From positions 1 to 5,162 of the forward strand of contig JACFNY010000171.1 in assembly GCA_019454625.1 (NCBI GenBank): a stretch of 5,162 bases of DNA. The letters run 5' to 3'. Shown here in pieces: positions 4,530-5,162 of this stretch. The notes under the pieces were generated by a model, which saw only the letters and a program-made list of their open reading frames with translations, was not told where the DNA came from and searched no databases. The position numbers and the translations under genes were made by a program. Source of the stretch: Sphingomonadaceae bacterium (GTDB lineage Bacteria; Pseudomonadota; Alphaproteobacteria; Sphingomonadales; Sphingomonadaceae). Every line of letters starts with the position of its first letter. The first letter of the stretch is position 1.

Positions 4530-5162
4530 ATGGCAACCAATCCCATGCCGAGCCGCGACGATTTCGCGGCGCTCCTCGAAGCGAGTCTCGGCGGCAGCGA
4601 ATCGTTCGAAGGCCGGGTCGTCACCGGCACCGTCACCGGAATCGAAAACGACATGGCCGTCATCGACGTCGGCCTGAAGTCGGAAGGCCGCGTGCCGCTG
4701 CGCGAGTTCGCAGCCCCCGGCGAGAAGCCCGAGATCAAGGTCGGTGACCAGGTCGAGGTCTATGTCGACCGTGTCGAGAACGCCTATGGCGAGGCCATGC
4801 TGTCGCGCGACCGTGCGCGCCGTGAAGCAGCCTGGGACAAGCTCGAATCCGAATTCCAGGAAAACGCCCGCGTCGACGGCGTCATCTTCGGCCGCGTCAA
4901 GGGCGGCTTCACCGTCGATCTCGGCGGTGCCGTGGCCTTCCTGCCCGGCAGCCAGGTGGACATCCGCCCGGTGCGCGACGTTACCCCGCTGATGGGGATG
5001 CCGCAGCCGTTCCAGGTGCTGAAGATGGACAGGAAGCGCGGCAACATCGTCGTGTCGCGCCGCGCCGTGCTCGAGGAAACCCGCGCCGAGCAGCGTTCGG
5101 GCCTCATCCAGACGCTCACCGAAGGCCAGACCGTCGACGGCGTCGTCAAGAACATCACCGAC
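4530..5162 (+). CDS. rpsA: 30S ribosomal protein S1, N-terminal 211 residues (3'-truncated by window edge)
   Basis: S1 is the large RNA-binding protein of the small ribosomal subunit; it captures and unfolds mRNA at initiation. The frame from ATG 4530 stays open to the right edge. The visible 211 residues start MATNPMPSRDDFAALLEASLGG and hold S1 repeat 1 (about 28-93, ending AMLSRDRARREAAW), repeat 2 (about 113-178, GRVKGGFTVDLGGAVAFLPGSQVDIRP ... NIVVSRRAVLEE, shortened here by the gap) and the beginning of repeat 3 (from about 199, EGQTVDGVVKNITD). Repeats 1 and 2 are the ribosome-docking, divergent pair; the RNA-binding repeats lie beyond the window. The residue pattern is strongly alphaproteobacterial. 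Codon choice is heavily GTC, GGC and CGC, as expected for a highly expressed gene. It lies downstream of cmk, the usual order, with a possible terminator and folded leader between. Confidence 0.97.
   Translation, partial: MATNPMPSRDDFAALLEASLGGSESFEGRVVTGTVTGIENDMAVIDVGLKSEGRVPLREFAAPGEKPEIKVGDQVEVYVDRVENAYGEAMLSRDRARREAAWDKLESEFQENARVDGVIFGRVKGGFTVDLGGAVAFLPGSQVDIRPVRDVTPLMGMPQPFQVLKMDRKRGNIVVSRRAVLEETRAEQRSGLIQTLTEGQTVDGVVKNITD

Noticed and set aside
1..5162. Defence system, toxin-antitoxin pair, CRISPR array, transposase, tRNA or rRNA
   Set aside because: No spaced direct repeats, no recognisable nuclease, transposase or toxin motifs, and no tRNA-like or rRNA-like segments were seen on either strand.

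Overview
The window reads as chromosomal DNA of a GC-rich alphaproteobacterium, most likely in the order Sphingomonadales. The basis is the residue-level look of the AroA and ribosomal protein S1 proteins, the strong GC bias at third codon positions, and the aroA / cmk / rpsA neighbourhood, which is typical of alphaproteobacteria. This assignment is inference from memory of these families; no search was run.

Layout from left to right: (1) the 3' part of aroA (EPSP synthase, shikimate pathway), cut by the left edge; (2) on the opposite strand and tail-to-tail with aroA, a 46-codon gene for a tiny C-terminally anchored membrane protein, whose stop codon overlaps that of aroA within one CTAG; (3) an AT-richer regulatory stretch of about 165 bp carrying a 27-bp operator-like dyad and two Fur-like boxes; (4) bfd (54 aa, bacterioferritin-associated ferredoxin) followed by bfr (159 aa, bacterioferritin), with a dyad, a promoter candidate and a leader hairpin between them; (5) a 148-bp imperfect palindrome that fills the space between the bfr and wecB stop codons; (6) wecB on the minus strand (non-hydrolysing UDP-GlcNAc 2-epimerase); (7) divergent from it, cmk (cytidylate kinase), a terminator candidate and a structured leader; (8) the first 211 codons of rpsA (30S protein S1), cut by the right edge.

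Functionally there are two layers. aroA, cmk and rpsA are housekeeping genes (aromatic amino acids, pyrimidine nucleotides, translation) that often sit together. Between aroA and cmk lies a cassette of iron storage and release (bfd-bfr) plus an envelope-sugar enzyme (wecB). Bfr oxidises and stores iron, and Bfd passes electrons to the Bfr haem to mobilise it; the Fur-like boxes before bfd fit iron control of the release step.

I found no CRISPR array, toxin-antitoxin pair, transposase, tRNA or rRNA, and no wholly new multi-gene system. The less ordinary content is in the gaps: the 148-bp palindrome, the unlisted 46-aa membrane protein gene, and the dyads upstream of bfd and bfr.
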